Below, piece after piece: positions 45,045-56,956 of a stretch of 64,000 nucleotides of DNA (the first letter of the stretch is position 1; every line of letters begins with the position of its first letter). This stretch comes from Lactarius indigo (lineage: Eukaryota; Basidiomycota; Agaricomycetes; Russulales; Russulaceae): the NCBI GenBank assembly GCA_025766275.1, contig JAFKAC010000008.1, forward strand, positions 1 to 64,000. Reading direction: 5' to 3'. A model generated the notes under the pieces. It was given only the letters and a program-made list of their open reading frames with translations. It did not search any database and was not told the origin of the DNA. A program made the position numbers and the translations under genes.

Positions 45045-47127
45045 TTACGATGGCGAATGATTTTCTGCTTTCAACTTAACACCTGCCTCCGCTGAGGCAC
45101 CGTCCACTGGAGCTAGCGAATCTCGTGCAGGCGTCTCCCCGACAATGCCCACTCCGCGCAAAAATACAACACACAAGATCATACCTGGGAAAGCGAGGTG
45201 AGTAAAACAAGCTAATTTTTAGAAGTCTAGGGCACCAATACAACACGCACCAACTAAGCCAAAAGAACACCCTGTCCACATCGCGGCCCTGTACGCCTTG
45301 AGCTGAGCTGGCAGCGGCGCGTTATCTCCCTGTGCGTCCAGAGCGACGCCGAGCTGACTCGACTGCGCTTCGAGGACCCCATTGAACACAATCGTGGACA
45401 CGCTGACCCCGATTGCTGTACCCATCTGCGTCATCGCCTGGAACAGCGCCCCCGCGACGCTCTGCTCGTGCGACAGGGATACCTTGGCGACGAACAGCGT
45501 TCCGGCAGTGAACGTGAGGTCCGCGCCAAGCGCGATCAGAAATACCGAGGGGAAGCAGAACGCCCAGAACGACGCGCTCGGGTCGATCACGGCGAACAAG
45601 ACGTCTGCGCAGGCGGTCATGAGCGTGCCCGTGGCGACGAGGTATACGACCTCGATGCGCCCGATCGTTAGCGCGATGACGATGCTCGCGACGATGCCCG
45701 CGACGAACAGCGGCAGCATGCGCGGCATCGTTTGGATTGGGGTCAGGTCCAGGTACGTCTGGTAGTACAGTTGCACCCACACCGACCAGCATGCGAATGC
45801 CGCTGAGCTCACACACACAATCGTCTGCATGACCGCAAAGCGGCCGTGCGCACGCGTCCACATCGACGGCTTCATGAGCGGCGGCGCCGTCCAGAGCGTG
45901 CGTGGAAGATCCGGGTTCTCGAGCCGCCGCTCCAAGTAGTACTGCCAAGAGATGAAGAGAAGGACGAGCAGGATGCCAACGACAAATAGCGCGATGATGT
46001 CTGCGCATGTGGTTTAGTCGGGATGTATATGCAGACAGACGGGGGAAACTCACGTGGATTTTTCCAGCCTTTGCGCGCGCTCGGCGAATCGCTTAGAACG
46101 AATACGATCAGAACAAGACCGGCAGTGATCAAAGCTGCGCCAATCCAGTCTACTCGCTTGTCTTCTTCCGTTGACGCCTCGTCTTCGTCGAAAGCGAACA
46201 ATCCTAACATCATCCAGGCGAAAGAAACTCCCGCAAACAAAAACATAGGTGACCGCCAAGTGGGCCTAAGGCGTACGACGAGTCAAATTCAAATCGGTGG
46301 GACAGGACTACCTGTGCGGCGGAACTCACTTGGTCAACTGCGTAAGGACACTACCAGAGGTGTAGCTAAGGACTCCCCCGATTGCGGCACCGGCGGAGAA
46401 AGTGGAGAACGCAATGGGACGTGAGGGTCCGGGGGGGAATGCCTTCGCTAGAATTCCGACCTGCGCTAAAGGTCAAGGTGTGCAAACGAACCAGAAATGC
46501 TGATCCTTACGGAGGCGGGAATCAGAGCTGCGGAGCCCAACCCTTGTATTCCTCGCAGTATATCAAGCACCATACCAGCTGCGCCGATCGACGTGAGAGA
46601 ATTAAATATAATAAAACCAAACTGGTGCACATACATTGGGCGAAGCCAGCGCCGATAGCAAACACCGCCAAGATGAAATACCCAGAAAGCCATACTCGTT
46701 TGCGACCGTAGAGGTCCGCTAGTCGTCCGCAGAGAAGAAGGAAACACGCCTATGCGCATGAATAAGGTGAGCTCTGTCTATATTGCCGTTCCATGCACTT
46801 AAAATTATTCACCGAGCTGATCGAGTACGCGTTGACGACCCATTGCAAGTTCTCCTTTTGGATATGCAGGTCCCTGCCGGCGTATGGAAGAAAAATGGAG
46901 ACGGGTGGGCCGAGTGCAATGCTCATCATCAAGGAGCTCGTACACGCTGCGACGATGCACACCGACGCGACAGTGCTGCGCGTCGGTGCTGGTGGTTGTG
47001 GTGCAAGAGGGTCTGGCACTGCTTTCCCGTCCGACGCCGCGGGACTTGCTACTATGCCGCGGGAGACCGGGAGTGTCTTTTCATACATTGTGGTTCCAGA
47101 CGACAATGATTCGGGCGTGGAGAACAT
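45045..47127 (-). CDS. MFS transporter, DHA2 type, array copy 3
   Basis: Third paralogue, same architecture and introns as copy 1. The ATG at 47127 gives MFSTPESLSSGTTMYEKTLP, then STVASVCIVAACTSSLMMSI and LQWVVNAYSISS. The next exon contains ACFLLLCGRLADLYGRKRVW and LSGYFILAVFAIGAGFAQ. Later exons give FAGVSFAWMMLGLFAFDED, VDWIGAALITAGLVLIVF, LFVVGILLVLLFISWQYY, VWVQLYYQTYLDLTPIQT, PSASFWAFCFPSVFLIALG and VFNGVLEAQSSQLGVALDAQ. The last helix exon starts MILCVVFLRGVGIVGE and the tail ends NHSPS, TAA at 45045-45047. No stop or frame break was seen. It groups with copy 4 by sequence (both have MFSTP starts), whereas copies 1 and 2 pair with each other. Confidence 0.87.
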
Positions 47128-48274
47128 GATGGCAGGTCGGTTTGCATGTTATCTGCGACTCAGAGTAATTATAAGCGTAGGGTTCGACCGTTTACCCTCC
47201 AAGTTGGTCGGGTTGGGTCATATGAGAATTTTTCGGATGAACCGCAATGAATACGTAGGCCCTCGGGTTTCATCTTGGATGAATGAAATGCTTCCCACCA
47301 TGGCCTGTACAGCATCAGTAAGGTGACCGTGGTATGAATACGTTCAAAGACAGGCAAATGCATGAAATTTTCTTTCACGAGTATGAATGATCTGCGCCAT
47401 CTTTCGTAACTGATGCGTATGATCATAATGATTCTTGTTGCCTACATGTTAGAAATCCATCACAAGGGATTCTATTGGGCATTACCATGGATATACATTG
47501 CGTACGTATTTCTTTGAAACCCTGCGTAACGTAGCATCAGTATGTTTCTAAGTTGGTCAAGAATCCGAAGTTGGTGGTCCAAGTAGTGGACATTGGGTGG
47601 GCAGGTGGCTTGGTAGAAGTTTGGTAGAGCATGGTCGCGGGCCGTTCCTGTACCGGTGACTGGGGAATGGATTCTCTCGCGAATTCTGGTATTACCAGTA
47701 CTATCGGTGGTGTCTATTTGTCCTTAGTGACTTAGGACAGACCGTCACCGCTGGTAGAACGTGCCTAGGCATACGGCAATCCAGACTTGTTCGACGTGTA
47801 CCTTAAAGCCTGAGTGTATGTCACGGTCACAACAGTGATAATGTTCAGGCCCCGAGCCGGCTTTTATCCATCTACCTTGCCATTTACTCCCGTGTGTTAT
47901 GAGGGACTCGGACTTCACAAGCGTGTATCTGGTTCTCAACAATCCTCGGTAGACTTGTAATCGGTCGCAGAATGAGGTTGAGGTCGTCACAGACGACGAG
48001 AGCGGTCACCGGACTAGCCTGCTTGGTCATGACATCGTGAGATTCGCTGGTCGGACCACATCCGGCATTTTGCAACATTCTTGGCTGGTGTTGTCCGCCC
48101 TCACCAGGTCCGACTCAGACTGTAGGTCGTGTCTTATTCAATCATAGTGAGATGTGGTAGTTATCGTCTATATTTACAGTGACGTTCAACGTCATATGTG
48201 GATACAGGAAAAAGAGGAATGCCAACTCTACGATGGCGAATGATTTTCTGCCTTCAGCTCGCCACTTGTGTCCA
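47128..48274 (+). other. Spacer between MFS copies 3 and 4
   Basis: A shortened version (1.15 kb) of the duplicated spacer. Matches to 31340-31370 (CTTCCCACCATGG block) and 44755-45060 are visible. No gene was recognised. Confidence 0.6.
47218..47227 (-). promoter_or_regulatory. Candidate core promoter (TATA-like) of MFS copy 3
   Basis: TCTCATATGA on the coding strand, about 91 bp before the ATG; diverged from copies 1 and 2. Confidence 0.25.
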
Positions 48275-50291
48275 CTAGCCACCGTCCTCTGTGTTGCGAC
48301 GAGCCGACAATTCTTGCTCAGGCTTCTCCCCGACAATGCCCACCCCGCGCAAAAATATAACACACAAGATCGTGCCTGGGAAAGCGGGATGAGTAAATAA
48401 AACAAGGTTCAGAAGTCTGGGGCTCCAACACAACACGCACAAAGTAAACCAAAAGCAAATCCGGTCCACATCGCGGCCTTGTATGCCTTGAGCTGCGCGT
48501 CCGGGACGACACCGGGTCGGTTCGACTGCGCCCCAAGGACTCCATTGAACACAATCGTGGACACGCTGACCCCGATCGCTGAACCAATCTGCGTCATCGC
48601 CTGGATCAGCGCCCCCGCGACACTCTGCTCGTGCGGCAGGGACACCTTGGCGATGAAAATTGTTCCAGCCGCGAATGTAAAGTCTGCGCCGAGCGCGACC
48701 AGACATGCTGAGGGGAAGGCAAACGCCCAGAATGGCGCGCTCGGGTCGATCACGGCGAATAAGAGGTCCGCGCAGGCGGTCATGAGTGTGCCAGTGGCGA
48801 CGATATACACGACGTCAATGCGTCCGATTGTGAACGCGACGAAGACACCGGCCCCTGTGCCAACGAAGAACAACGGCAGCATGCGCGGCATCGTTTGTAT
48901 CGGGGCCAAGCCCAGGTACGTCTGGTAGTACAGTTGCACCCAGACCAACCAGCATGCGAACGCCGCCGAGTTGACACACGCGATTATCTGCATGACCGCG
49001 AAGCGGCCGTGCGCGCGGGTCCACATCGACGGCTTCATGAGCGGCGGTGCCGTCCAGAGCGTGCGTGGAAGATCCGGGTTCTCAAGTCGCCGCTCCAAGT
49101 AGTACTGCCAAGCGACGAAGACGAAGACGAGCAGGACGCCAACGACGAATAGGGCGATGATGTCTGCGCATGCGGCTAAGTCGGGACGTATATACAGACA
49201 GACGGACCAAACTCACGTGGATTTTTCCAGCCTTTGCGCGCGCTCGGTGAATCGCTCAGAACGAATACGATCAGAACAAGGCCGGCAGTTATCAGAGCCG
49301 CCCCGATCCAGTCCACTCGCCTGTCTTCCTCCGTTGACGGCTCGTCTTCTTCGAAAACAAAGAATCCCAAGATCGTCCAAGCGAAAGAGACCCCCGCGAA
49401 TAAAAACATAGGTGACCGCCAAGTGGGCCTAAGGTGGACGAGTTAAATTCAAATTGGTAGGGTGTGACTACCTGTGCGGAACTCACTCGGTCAGTTGTGT
49501 AAGGACACCACCCACAACGTTGCAAAAGACTCCTCCAATTGGGGCACCGGCGGAGAAAGTAGCGAATGCTATGGGACGTGAGGGCCCGGGGGGGAATGCC
49601 TTCGCTAGAATTCCGAGCTGGTGGGGGCCGCTGAAGGTCAAGGCGTGCAAACAGACAAGCGGAGAGGATCCTTACGGAAGCCGGGATCAGAGCTGCCGCG
49701 CCCAACCCTTGTACTCCTCGCAGTATATCAAGCACCATACTAGCTGTGCGCATCGACGTGAGGACTATATACACTTAAACCGAACCAGTCTGGAATGCAA
49801 CTTACATTGGGCGAAGCCTGCTCCAATAGAGAACACCGCCAAAATGGAGTATCCAGAAAGCCATACCCGTTTGCGACCGTAGAGGTCTGCTAGTCGTCCG
49901 CAGAGAAGGAGGAAACATGCCTGTGAGCAGGGCCGAAGTGAGCATTTCCCACTGGTACCATTGCATGGACAAAATTCACCGAGCTAATCGAATATGCATT
50001 GACAATCCACTGCAAGCTCTCTTTTTGAATGTGTAAATCCTTGCCAGCGTATGGAAGCAAAATGGAGACGGATGGGCCGAGCGCGATGCTCATCATCAAG
50101 GAGCTCGTACATGCCGCAACGATGCACACAGACGCAATAGTGCTGCGTGGCGGCGCTGGAGGTTTTGGTTCGAGAGGGTCTGGCACCACTTCCTCGTCCC
50201 AACCCTCAGGATTTGCGGTACCCCGGGAGACTGGGAGCACCTTTTCGTTAATGGTGAAAACAAACGACAACAAGTCGGGTGTGGAGAACAT
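48275..50291 (-). CDS. MFS transporter, DHA2 type, array copy 4
   Basis: Fourth paralogue. The ATG at 50291 gives MFSTPDLLSFVFTINEKVLP, then STIASVCIVAACTSSLMMSI, LQWIVNAYSISS and the GRLADLYGRKRVWL exon. FAGVSFAWTILGFFVFEED, VDWIGAALITAGLVLIVF, VWVQLYYQTYLGLAPIQT, TGAGVFVAFTIGRIDVVYIV and VFNGVLGAQSNRPGVVPDAQ follow. Relative to the other copies it lacks a few residues after VPDAQ (no GDN.PLPA stretch). The last exon begins TILCVIFLRGVGIVGEKP and ends NTEDGG at TAG 48275, shorter than in copy 3. No lesion was seen. With copies 1 and 3 it makes three apparently intact transporters in the array. Confidence 0.87.
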
Positions 50292-50398
50292 TGCAGGTTG
50301 GTCGATATGTCACTACAACTCGCTGACAGAATAATTATATGCGTAGAGTTCGACCCTAAATCCTAATAGTCGGCGTTCACTCCTCCTAGCTAGTCGGG

Positions 50399-50857
50399 TT
50401 ACACGAGGATTCGCCGGATGAACCACAATACCTTGTGGTCTGGGGCTTCATGCCACGTTGTACAAAGCGTCATGCGACCCACGTGGGTGTAAGTACTGTA
50501 CACTCCGATCAACCCCACTTCCTTTCTCGCCTTTTTCGTTTCTCGCTCATTGCCGGTCTCTAAAAAGACCAATGCACGCCAACATCTCAGCGCGCAATCT
50601 GTACCAAAGGCGCAACTCGGATAATGGTGTATCCACCGGTAGACGGATTCAGATGCAAGATCTTGAATAGAGCCGAAATTAAATGTACTGTAAAGACTAA
50701 AATTCAGTCCCTCCGAGTCGAATGCGGTCCCCACACTCCGACCAATTCCCCTATATGTAATCATCGTCCCAATTTCCGAATATGACAGTTCAATTTCATT
50801 CCCTTTCCATGACTTGGATTTCGACTGGGAAGCCCGCTTGAAGACGCTATCTCCCAT
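50399..50857 (-). CDS. Hypothetical orphan open reading frame
   Basis: 152 codons from the ATG at 50857 (MGDSVFKRASQSKSKSWKG) to a stop at 50399. I recognise no domain, signal peptide or membrane helix. It overlaps the sequence just upstream of MFS copy 4, which is conserved in copy 3 as non-coding DNA, and that argues against a real gene. Listed only because it starts with ATG and is the longest frame in this stretch. Confidence 0.15.
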   Translation of the reverse strand: MGDSVFKRASQSKSKSWKGNEIELSYSEIGTMITYRGIGRSVGTAFDSEGLNFSLYSTFNFGSIQDLASESVYRWIHHYPSCAFGTDCALRCWRALVFLETGNERETKKARKEVGLIGVYSTYTHVGRMTLCTTWHEAPDHKVLWFIRRILV

Positions 50858-51216
50858 GTTTTATTCGTGTATTGTGTATTCGGAGAAGCGGCGATGCTTC
50901 TAAACATAGTTTGCGTGGCGGTGGCGGTGGCGTCGCCTCGGTCTCAACGAGATCATCCCTCATTCCCAGAGCAACTGCTGACGCGGCGGAAACAGGCCCA
51001 GACAGATTCAGACGTATGTACGTTTTATCTGCCCCGGATGTACTTCTACGATAGGCATGTCAACGAAGACTGTTACCATGGTTTGCTTTTGAAGTGGCAA
51101 CTCAAAAACTCGCGGTGACAGCTGAGACACATCGGAATTGTCTCGTTCAATATGTGGAGGTGGAGTAAAGAACTGGCGTGTTCTACACAAAACATAGCTT
51201 TTGATCGAACAGATGA

Positions 51217-51250
51217 GGCGGTACGTGCAGTTCCTCCCTTACGTACCGCC
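51217..51250. repeat. Perfect 10-bp inverted repeat at the edge of the GC-rich block
   Basis: GGCGGTACGT and ACGTACCGCC separated by 14 bp; would form a hairpin in RNA or DNA. Confidence 0.7.
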
Positions 51251-52455
51251 ATCCAATTCTAAGAACCGAAACGTTTTTATTTCGCCCGCCCGACGCACCC
51301 CAAGTGCTCCTTGGCTCGCTCTGGGAGGGCCCCTGCGACTTCGCCCCGGACATCGGCATGGGGAGTGATCGCGACGCCGCCTTCTTGACACCGTTGATAA
51401 ACCCCGCACTTCTCGGGGAAGTTCTCCGGTAGGACTCTAGGGTGCCCATCTCTATGCCCGGCCATCTAAATCAGGGCGCTCCGGGATAGCGCATCGCGCA
51501 TTGTCGTGCTACTCTAACTCTGAAGGTTTCGGGCGGCCCCCTGATAGACTTTAACATCTACCCCGCGGGCCGCGGCGGACCGCAACGGGTTGTTTCTCCG
51601 CCAGTTCTCCACCTACCTTTAGGGTGCTTTTCAGCTTGCTTTTCAGACCTCTGGGACCGAACGGTCAGGACATGAATGTGGCGCTCGGTGATCAAGGGTA
51701 CTGGTGGGTTGGGTGAACGAAGTTCAGGCGACTTCTCGTGCACCGAGGCCTCATCTCCAATCGTGTCTTCCGCTGCTTGTTTCGCTCAGTACCTGTTTGG
51801 TGTCTATTCGATATTTACAGTAACTTTCTCGCCAACAAGTATACAGTAGTGTGGACTCCTTCGCGCCAACAACCCCCTGCGCCATGTGCTGGCTAGTCCC
51901 CTTTTTTTTCTTCGGGCACCACAGCCACTTTTTCAGTGAGACCAAGCAGTGACATTCAAAGACAACAGTTTGGACCTCGAGTCACCTTCTCTATCTGCGT
52001 TTGCGAAAAAGATCAAATAGAAACCCAGGGACAGGTGTCAGCTGCACGAGGACGTCGATAGAAGGGTCGACAATAGGGTTTACTGAAAGACAGGTAGGAT
52101 AGATGAATGGAGACTTGGGGTTAGAAACTATGATCGGCATGATCCGGTAGCACGTTCGACAGATTGCGCCCGCGCTAAAGGAGATAACTGAGGATAACTC
52201 ATATTGCCTGCTTTGACTCTCCGACGTGTCCGTGGCACACTGTAGCACCCGGATCCTTTGAAAATCGTGTCTGCCTGTCTGTGCAGCAGCAGCTTGCGCG
52301 GGGACACCCCGCTCAGGCGCTCGTTATTCTTGAGCCAAAAGTTTGAATCTACCGTGTCTGTGGGTTCCTCATCCATCGGACAAATACCGCACATGCAATA
52401 TTTTAAGGAGCTTGCGACATACGGGCATGACATGTAGAAACAATACAGTGGGTCA

Positions 52456-53551
52456 TCACTGGGACTCAGCAGCCCGCTTCCGCCTGACATCGCGTTCCTC
52501 AGCAATCGTAAGTTTGGTACCCTTTCCTTTAGGAAGCGAGACCCAAGGTTTTGGGCCTTCGCCAATAAGAAAGATATTGGTTATCCTGAGTAATATCAGC
52601 CGTCTATTACGTTGTCACGCCAATGTCACCCACCGTGTTGCGAAAGTGCGATCCATGGCATCCTTCACGTGCACAATATCAAAGTCACCAATATGCTTTT
52701 CGCGGTGCACGATGAGACCCACACGGCCCATGTTACGGCCGCCAGTGATCATTACCAGATTCCCCGTATCGAATTTGACGATACCGGTGATCTTACTTTG
52801 AACGAGATCAAACCTGATGGTGTCGTTCACTCTGATGGCAGGATCGGGGTAACGAATGGTGCGACCGTCGTGGGTGACAACGTAGGGAACCCCCCGATTA
52901 CCAAGGGCGACTTTCTTCACCTTTAGGAGTTTGTAGACTGCTTCCTCGGGGGTGATCCGGTGAATCACAAAGCGGCCTTTGACGTCGTAGAGGAGACGGA
53001 AGTGCTCCTCCGACTTCTCGATGGAGAGCACGTCTGCCGAAATATAAGCCAACTCGACCGTGCGAGTGTTGTGTAGATATCGCACCCATGAAACCAGCAG
53101 GATATGTGTTATCGGTGCGGACCTTGTTGTCTACCTTGATCAGGCGTTGTTGAACAATCGAGGTGACTTCACGGCCGGTCAGCGCATACTTCAGCCTGTT
53201 ACGGAGAAAAATGGAGAGGGGGAGCGATTCCCGGAGCTTGTGAGGTCCAGGAGAAGGACGAGGAGCCTAGAAGGACGTAGGACCGGGATGGAAAAGACAA
53301 AGTAATAGGGCACGTACATATGTACCGCTCAGTTTGTCAAGCATCCATGACGAAGGCGCGGCAAGACGCTTGAGATGCTTTTTGGGTCCACGGGCCTACA
53401 AAGCGGGAATGGTGAGTATCGTGAATGCAAGAGGGCGATCTACTCAGAAGGGGTTGTCATCCAAATCAAGCAGATAGCATCCACCCTTCGCATGAACCCC
53501 ACCTCTCGCCTATGACACACAATAGCGTGAAACAAAACGCCAACTGACCAT
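52456..53551 (-). CDS. RPS4: 40S ribosomal protein S4 (eS4)
   Basis: A structural protein of the small ribosomal subunit. Five exons on the minus strand: 53551-53549 (the ATG alone), 53395-53318, 53266-53086, 53033-52634 and 52585-52456. They give [59 protein letters not shown], then [58 protein letters not shown] and [20 protein letters not shown], ending AAESQ. Length (about 263 codons) and order (S4 RNA-binding, central, KOW) match the family. The ATG is chosen because the splice after it joins directly to ARGPKKH and no other in-frame start exists. Confidence 0.95.
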
Positions 53552-53763
53552 AATGAGAGTCTTGAGAAGTGGAACGTTGTCAACAACGGCGACCTTTTGA
53601 TTTTGCTTGCGACGGCGACGTTACGCCCAGCACCAAAGTTTGGTTCTATCGTGGGTAAACTCCGCTTTAGGGTAGGTCGCCAACCTGCACGTGACTATTC
53701 GTTTTCTCCATCCACCACTAAATAAGTTGTTACAGTGCTAATGTTGTAACATGACTATAATAA

Positions 53764-56700
53764 TCAACTACTTTTCGTAGCGCGCAAGACCATATTCTCT
53801 AGAGTGATGGCTCGATATTCTCCTGCCTCGTCTGGCGCCCACACGGCATCATCGAGAACATAGACCAGTATTCCGCCCTTCCCATCTGCGGTTGGTGAGA
53901 CACGGAACAGCGGCATGCGCGAGCGCTCGTGGACACGGCCGGCTGGTAAGAACATGAGATTATGCGTCGCTGCATAATCCTCCACAATGGCGCGGAAGGT
54001 GATCTCCTGCACGCGTGCCGGAGGCTTCCTTGCGGCTCCTCCCTTTGCCGTGGCAGTTGGTGGCGCTGGTGATGGCGAGGTATCGCGGTTGTGTTCTGGG
54101 CGGGGGAGCTTCGTGGGGGCATCGGGACCGAGTTCGATCGCCATGTTCATAAGTTGCAGTCCGCGCGTGAAGCCGTCGCGCACGGCAGGGAGCGCCAGAA
54201 CCTCCTCGGAGAACACGCTCTTCCAAAACGCGTACCATTGTGCCACCTCGTCGAAGTTTGGACGTGGCTGCACGAGCCAAACGTGCAGCACGTCGAGCCA
54301 CTTGGGGAAGAACTCGGCCGCGAGCAGAGAAGCGAAGATCGAGCCACGTAGGAGTGGTGCCCACGCAAGCACGCGTTCTAGTGGAGCCATATCCTGAGAG
54401 CGCGGGTTCACGCGGAATTCTTCGCGTAGGGTGGCACCAAGCTTGGGAACGACGTATTTGAGCATCATCGTGTCCCAATCGCCTACACTGAAGACCTCGC
54501 GCCAGGTTGGTAGATCATCAGGAACACCTCCTGCGATATCCCATCCACGAAGGAGGGACTTGAGTTTGCGGCGAGCGTCGCCTAGGAATTCCTCCATACG
54601 CAAGCCGACGTGGGGCAGCCAAGGAAAAACAAGAGTCCGTAGAGGCACATCTGACCGCCGTGGACTCCAATCGGCCACTGCCCGAGAGACTTTTGGAAGG
54701 ATAAGTTGGTCAAGGAAGTTGTCGCGAATGAATGAAGGAAGAAAAGTGGACCACGCTTCATACAGCCGAACCGCTGGCTGAGGCGCACTGGGATCCCAGT
54801 CGTTGTTAATAGACGACCGGACTCTTGGCAGCCAGACGTTCCACAAGAGACTCTCGAACGGAGTCATCGGCACCTCCACCTTTGGCGGGGGAACAGCGAA
54901 AGCGGCGCTTCCGAACAGACCCACCCGAGTGTCTGGTGGCCGCTGCTCACGGTCTGCGAGTTTAAGGGCTCGTCTCCAGAGCCGGAATGTCGAAAGTAGC
55001 TGGGTAGGATCTTCAAGTGGGTTCCACCGCGAAAGCATCCGTCGCACCTGAGTAATGCATTTGAGTATTAACGCGGCTCTAAGACAGCAACGGCACTTAC
55101 TATCGGTACAATAGCTGCAACTACCACCTCGTCTAGTCGGTACTTGTCGAATTCCGACGGAAATTGCGATAGGAGCTTGTCAAAATGTGGCGAGAACGGC
55201 TCAAGTGAAGCCTCGTAAACGGCCGCCTGTTGTCTGGATAATGTCTGTATTTCGTCAACAACGAGATGGACTTGCTGCATCCTAGATATAACTAAATAGT
55301 ACACATCAGCGTTCATGCGGGGCTAGTACGGCAGAGAGGGAAAGACATACGCTCAGCCTCCTCCTGAATCTTCTTATTCAACCTGACCGAATCATCTTGG
55401 AGGGTCTTTCTTCGCTTCTGAATTTCTTTAGCTTCACGAGCGAGGCCCTCTAAGTCCCTTGCAGCAGCTTCGGCAATAAGTCTGACGTTATGTCTGACTT
55501 CTGGTATGCGCGTAGAATCCGTGGATGGGGTCCACGAAGCGATAGACACCTCCGCTAGCGAAGAGACTTCGCGAGGCTAGGGGGACGACGGTCAGCCAGC
55601 CCTTCGTCAATTGCTTAAGGACAACGTACCGTTGCGCCAGTAGCGTCTATGATGACCCCGAGTCCAGAAGGTCCAGCAGTGTCGTCCCCGACCTCGGCAA
55701 CGATCTGCTCGTAGGTCTTATGCTCGATCTTCGTTTTCACCTTCTTCGGTTTCTTCCACGCGTCTGAGGTTTTATCCGCCTTCCGATTCTTCGGCACTTT
55801 CTTTTTCCCTGCCTCCTCTTCATCTTCACTGACAATTTCCCCACGACGACGCGCCTCCGCTCTCGACTGCTCCGTGCGCTCGCCGAAGCCTCTGAACGCG
55901 ATACCCATATTCTTCGGACGCATTTTCGACTCGATCGGGGTCACGATACCCTGGCTCTCCGTACCGAGGCCAGTCCCCGCCTCCCACCCCATCTTCGCGA
56001 GCATGCGCGCGCCAAATGAGCCCTGGAGCTTGCGGAAGTGTGCGCTCTCGCTAGCAGAGAGGCTCGGTTTGGGCGGTGGAGGCGCCTGCGGCGTGGCATT
56101 TCTGACAAACGCGCGCTGTGGGCGTGAGTTCCCACCAAAGGCAGAGGGAAGGCTACCGAGGACGGTGGGGTCTTCGGGTGCTGTCGGGGCGGGGGACGGC
56201 GAAGGCGCAGGAGAGGGCGTTGCAGGGATGGAGACGGCGGCGGGGCGTGAGGCGCCGATTCCGCTTTTCGCAAAGCCAGAGAATGTTGTTGGAGGGTGCG
56301 ATTTGGATGCGCCAAGGCCCAGTCCGCCGAAACGCGGTCGCTGCTCTTCTTCCTCATCCTCCTCATCTCGAATGCGTGGTGAAGGTGCCTTTGAAGGTTC
56401 AGAATCCTCTTCATTGTCGTTAATGTCATTGTCTGTATCGTCCGCGTCGGCATCCTCCTGACCACCATCATCTTCGGCACCGTCGTCTGAGGATCCAGAA
56501 CCAGAGTCGGGGAGGGCCTCGACGTCTGGTATATCCATGACTTCGGATTGGTCGAGCTTAGGCTTAGGACCCGCCGTCTTGCTGGACACGAATGCGGGTG
56601 CTTTGGCCCAGTCGTGTCGCTGGGCAGGCTTAGGCCTGCCCCCGAAGCCCTCATCCTCGCTATCCTCGTCAGCAGTTCTACGGCGCTTCTTCTGTTGGTA

Positions 56701-56790
56701 AGGTTCGTCGTCGCCAGCATTTTCGTCATCGGAACCGCCTGAGGAGTCTGAGATACCGTCGTCCATGAAACCACGCTTTCTGCGAGCCAT
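53764..56790 (-). CDS. NTR1: G-patch splicing factor TFIP11/Ntr1 (Spp382) homologue
   Basis: Activates the DEAH helicase Prp43 to take apart the intron-lariat spliceosome; nuclear. The ATG at 56790 gives MARRKRGFMDDGISDSSGGS, then a long acidic, low-complexity N-terminus. The G-patch lies at about residues 255-300 (GSFGARMLAKMGWEAGTGLG, then GIVTPIESKMRPKNMGIAF). A basic Lys-rich stretch follows. Short exons between 55068 and 55549 carry a coiled coil (DLEGLAREAKEIQKRRKTLQ) and FPSEFDKYRLDEVVVAAIVP. The long last exon holds the GCFC-type domain (WNPLEDPTQLLSTFRLWRRAL, WLPRVRSSINNDWDP and PNFDEVAQWYAFWKSVF). TGA at 53764-53766. About 940 residues, usual for fungal homologues. Confidence 0.9.
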
Positions 56791-56948
56791 GGTGGGTGGA
56801 AGTCAAGGGGTGCACAACACACGAGTCACAAATCACAAGTTGTGATTCACAATTGCCCGCGTCCGAAACTTACAGTAAGGCAAAAATTAAGACAAAAAGT
56901 CGAAATAACGACCGTTCCAGAGAACTAGAGGTGGTAATGACGGGGAAG

Positions 56949-56952
56949 AAAA
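56949..56952 (-). terminator. RNA polymerase III terminator of the tRNA gene
   Basis: TTTT on the coding strand a few bases after the tRNA 3' end. Confidence 0.6.
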
Positions 56953-56956
56953 TGAT

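Larger units (their letters stand above)
50292..52455 (+). other. Intergenic region with a GC-rich block
   Basis: About 2.2 kb without a firm gene. The first 150 bp resemble the sequence upstream of MFS copy 3. An ATG-initiated 152-codon minus frame (50399-50857) has no recognisable domain. From about 51180 to 51790 there is a GC-rich block unlike its surroundings, with minus-strand frames rich in Ser, Pro and Arg (for example 51558-51743). I could not match it to a known element. Confidence 0.4.

Noticed and set aside
53960..54478. 172-codon minus-strand frame rich in Arg and His
   Set aside because: Alternative frame of the TFIP11 GCFC exon.
55874..56461. 195-codon plus-strand open frame
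   Set aside because: Antisense to the low-complexity acidic N-terminus of TFIP11/Ntr1; Ser/Gly-rich composition is the complement of that region.
55941..56822. 293-codon minus-strand frame
   Set aside because: Shifted frame of the TFIP11 first exon, with no recognisable domain.
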